Assembly: GCA_963556255.1 (NCBI GenBank)
Contig: OY744606.1
Coordinates: 81,837,208 to 81,901,207 of the forward strand
Direction: 5' to 3'
DNA from: Allolobophora icterica
Lineage: Eukaryota; Annelida; Clitellata; Crassiclitellata; Lumbricidae
Length of the DNA stretch: 64,000 nt
The notes beneath the pieces are model-generated. The model did not search any database and was not told the origin of the DNA. It was given only the letters and a program-made list of their open reading frames with translations. The translations under genes were made by a program, and so were the position numbers. Positions 62,622 through 64,000 of the stretch are shown here, piece after piece (the stretch's first letter is position 1; each line of letters starts with the position of its first letter).

Positions 62622-63099
62622 TGTCAACCCAATCCTTCCGTTGACAATCCTTCTGATTAAATCCTTGTTCTCTTCGTACTTAACGCCTATTTAACGTTCA
62701 CCTTTTGAACACTAATTCTACGTAGAAGTATAACCTGAATTAATCAGCAACACAGTTTAATATCTTTTCAGTTTAATAAGAAACAAACAGACAGAACTCA
62801 ATTCGATTACAACTCAACTAGTCAGCGACACTACTACAGCGAACACACTCGAATTCAAACTTCTCCAGTCAGCATAATTCTTCGCGCCCCTTGACACACC
62901 TGTCTTCTGTGCGCATAAACGAACTCTAATAATATACATATAGCGCGCCGCTGCCGATATCGGCCGGCCGCGCGTGTCACTAAGACTAAACGTTATACAT
63001 CTATCATATATACATATACACGTGAAACTAAAGTAAGCGCACTTAATATATACGCTAAATATCTCGCACTGCAAGACTGTACACAAAACTCAGTTCACA
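62622..63099 (-). repeat. 5' LTR of the Gmr1-like element
   Basis: 478 bp, the promoter-bearing LTR for the minus-strand element. It is next to the primer-binding site at 62617 and downward. Confidence 0.95.
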
Positions 63100-63882
63100 C
63101 CAGCCAAAAGGTATTAATCAATTATACCTTCCCTTCTGCAGGATTATTACTTAAATGGCATATCTTGATATTAATAGCACTCATAAACTCCTCTAATCTT
63201 ACAACATTAAGCCAAAAATTTACACCATTGTAATTAGACCACAGACATCAAAGACAACAATCAATAAGTTATAGAAGCTATTCAACATGACGGTAATGAA
63301 TGAGGGAATACTGTAGTCCTGTAGTACACATACAAAGACATGCATTGCATATTGCTTTTGTTGTCAAGGTATTAAGGAAATGGCAACAGGAACAGGTGTA
63401 TCAAAACAATGGTAACTTGTAACAAGATATCGCTTTAAATGACTGTGTGTATCATGGCACTACGACAAGATTTTCAAAGTATAAGGAAAACGAATTTAGT
63501 CAGGGAGACAATGCATTCTTGGTATCAAGATAAAGGCCACAGACACTGTAATCAGCTATGTTCACTCTTTATCTTCTTCATTTAAAGACGAGTTCCTACC
63601 AATCAAAGTGCCATTTCTGAGAATAGTATGCTTATCTTTGCAATATCATGCAAAACATAAAAAATGCAAGAATAACAATTAAGCATATCAAACTGGCATC
63701 GGCGGCGCGCCGACAGATTGTCGGCGGCGGCGGCGGCGGCGCGCCGACAAACAAAAATCGGCGGCGGCGGCGCCCACGAAATGTCGGCGGCGGCGGCGCG
63801 GCGCGGCCGGCGCAGGGCTCTATTGCAGCAATCTGTTTCTATCTGTGCCGACTCTCAAAAACAACGTCTATTCACAAGTTGG

Positions 63883-64000
63883 CGTCAAGATAACGGCCCA
63901 TGTGGGACCTTCACATGGCCCATATTGAACCCCTGAAAGGCTCATATGGGACCCTCAAATGACCCCTTAAGGGACTCTTAAAAGGCCCATATGGGACCAA
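63883..64000 (+). repeat. GGCCCATATGGGAC short repeats at the window end
   Basis: Palindromic CCCATATGGG-like words recur about four times (63896, 63917, 63942, 63987), each followed by ACC(C/T)T, and the array continues beyond the window. Confidence 0.65.

Larger units (their letters stand above)
56215..63099 (-). mobile_element. Ty3/gypsy LTR retrotransposon of Gmr1 type, intact
   Basis: 6,885 bp with two 478-bp LTRs (TGTCAACCC...TTCACA on the plus strand) and a perfect 5-bp duplication CCAGC (56210-56214, 63100-63104). A primer-binding site (TGGTGGCAGCGTCGG on the minus strand, from 62617) lies four bases inside the 5' LTR, and a purine tract (AAAAAGGAAGGAGG on the minus strand, about 56697-56712) precedes the 3' LTR. 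One open frame of 1805 codons. LTRs appear identical, so insertion is recent. Confidence 0.96.
55314..63822. mobile_element. hAT-like element split by an LTR retrotransposon
   Basis: 15-bp inverted ends TAGAGCCCTGCGCCG and perfect 8-bp duplications TTGCAGCA (55306-55313, 63823-63830). Both ends carry (CGG)n/GGCGCGCCGAC subterminal repeats. Without the 6.9-kb Gmr1 insertion it is about 1.6 kb and also holds a smaller MITE (55477-55626). No transposase is visible. Confidence 0.9.

Overview
This is genomic DNA from a metazoan, most likely a marine, possibly deuterostome, invertebrate. Three multi-exon host genes have GT-AG introns and show long runs of microsatellites, and the intergenic and intronic DNA is packed with young transposable elements. 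One of these is a Ty3/gypsy element with the integrase-before-RT order known from the Gmr1 group, which was described from deuterostomes. An octamer, TAGGCCTA, is also strongly over-represented in the host-like DNA. The species cannot be named from the sequence.

Layout. (1) 104-25030 (+): the 3' part of a phosphoinositide-specific phospholipase C gene (delta-like). I assembled it exon by exon: 14 coding exons, continuous phases, 541 codons ending at TAG 25028-25030. They cover the end of the EF-hand region, the catalytic X and Y halves with an acidic linker, and the C2 domain. (2) 1147-15192: a complete Polinton/Maverick inserted in a PLC intron that would otherwise be about 0.4 kb, with a perfect 6-bp target duplication (CCAAAA) and identical 161-bp terminal inverted repeats. 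It encodes PolB, adenovirus-type protease, a tail-fibre/C1q-like protein, a double jelly-roll capsid protein, a penton-like protein, a packaging ATPase, several small conserved virion-type proteins, a zinc-ribbon/PLA2 protein and a chromodomain integrase. PolB has a frameshift and two stops, the ATPase has one stop, and the integrase core is short between its last two acidic residues. The capsid and protease genes are open. (3) 25031-32133: repeats, a long inverted repeat next to a 200-N gap, and a decayed piggyBac element. (4) 32134-35463 (+): fatty acid 2-hydroxylase, last four exons. (5) 35464-42716: minisatellites, a large foldback hairpin and nested LINE fragments. (6) 42717-47770 (-): a complete four-exon MARVEL-domain gene (MAL/CMTM/plasmolipin type, 224 aa). 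(7) 47771-55300: LINE pieces, a 58-bp-stem perfect palindrome, a hAT element, a Helitron carrying a palindrome-rich satellite, and a LINE. (8) 55314-63822: a hAT-like element with perfect 8-bp target duplications, carrying a smaller hAT MITE and an intact 6.9-kb Gmr1-like LTR retrotransposon (1805-aa gag-pol, 478-bp LTRs, 5-bp target duplication).

How the parts relate. The Polinton genes form a virus-like set. Plus-strand genes at the two ends handle replication, maturation, attachment and integration, and a continuous minus-strand block in the middle handles capsid building and packaging. Nearly every Polinton ATG sits directly on an A/T-rich TATA/TTAAA-like element, and two gene ends carry 13-14 bp perfect hairpins. 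This is a compact viral-style expression layout inside a host intron.
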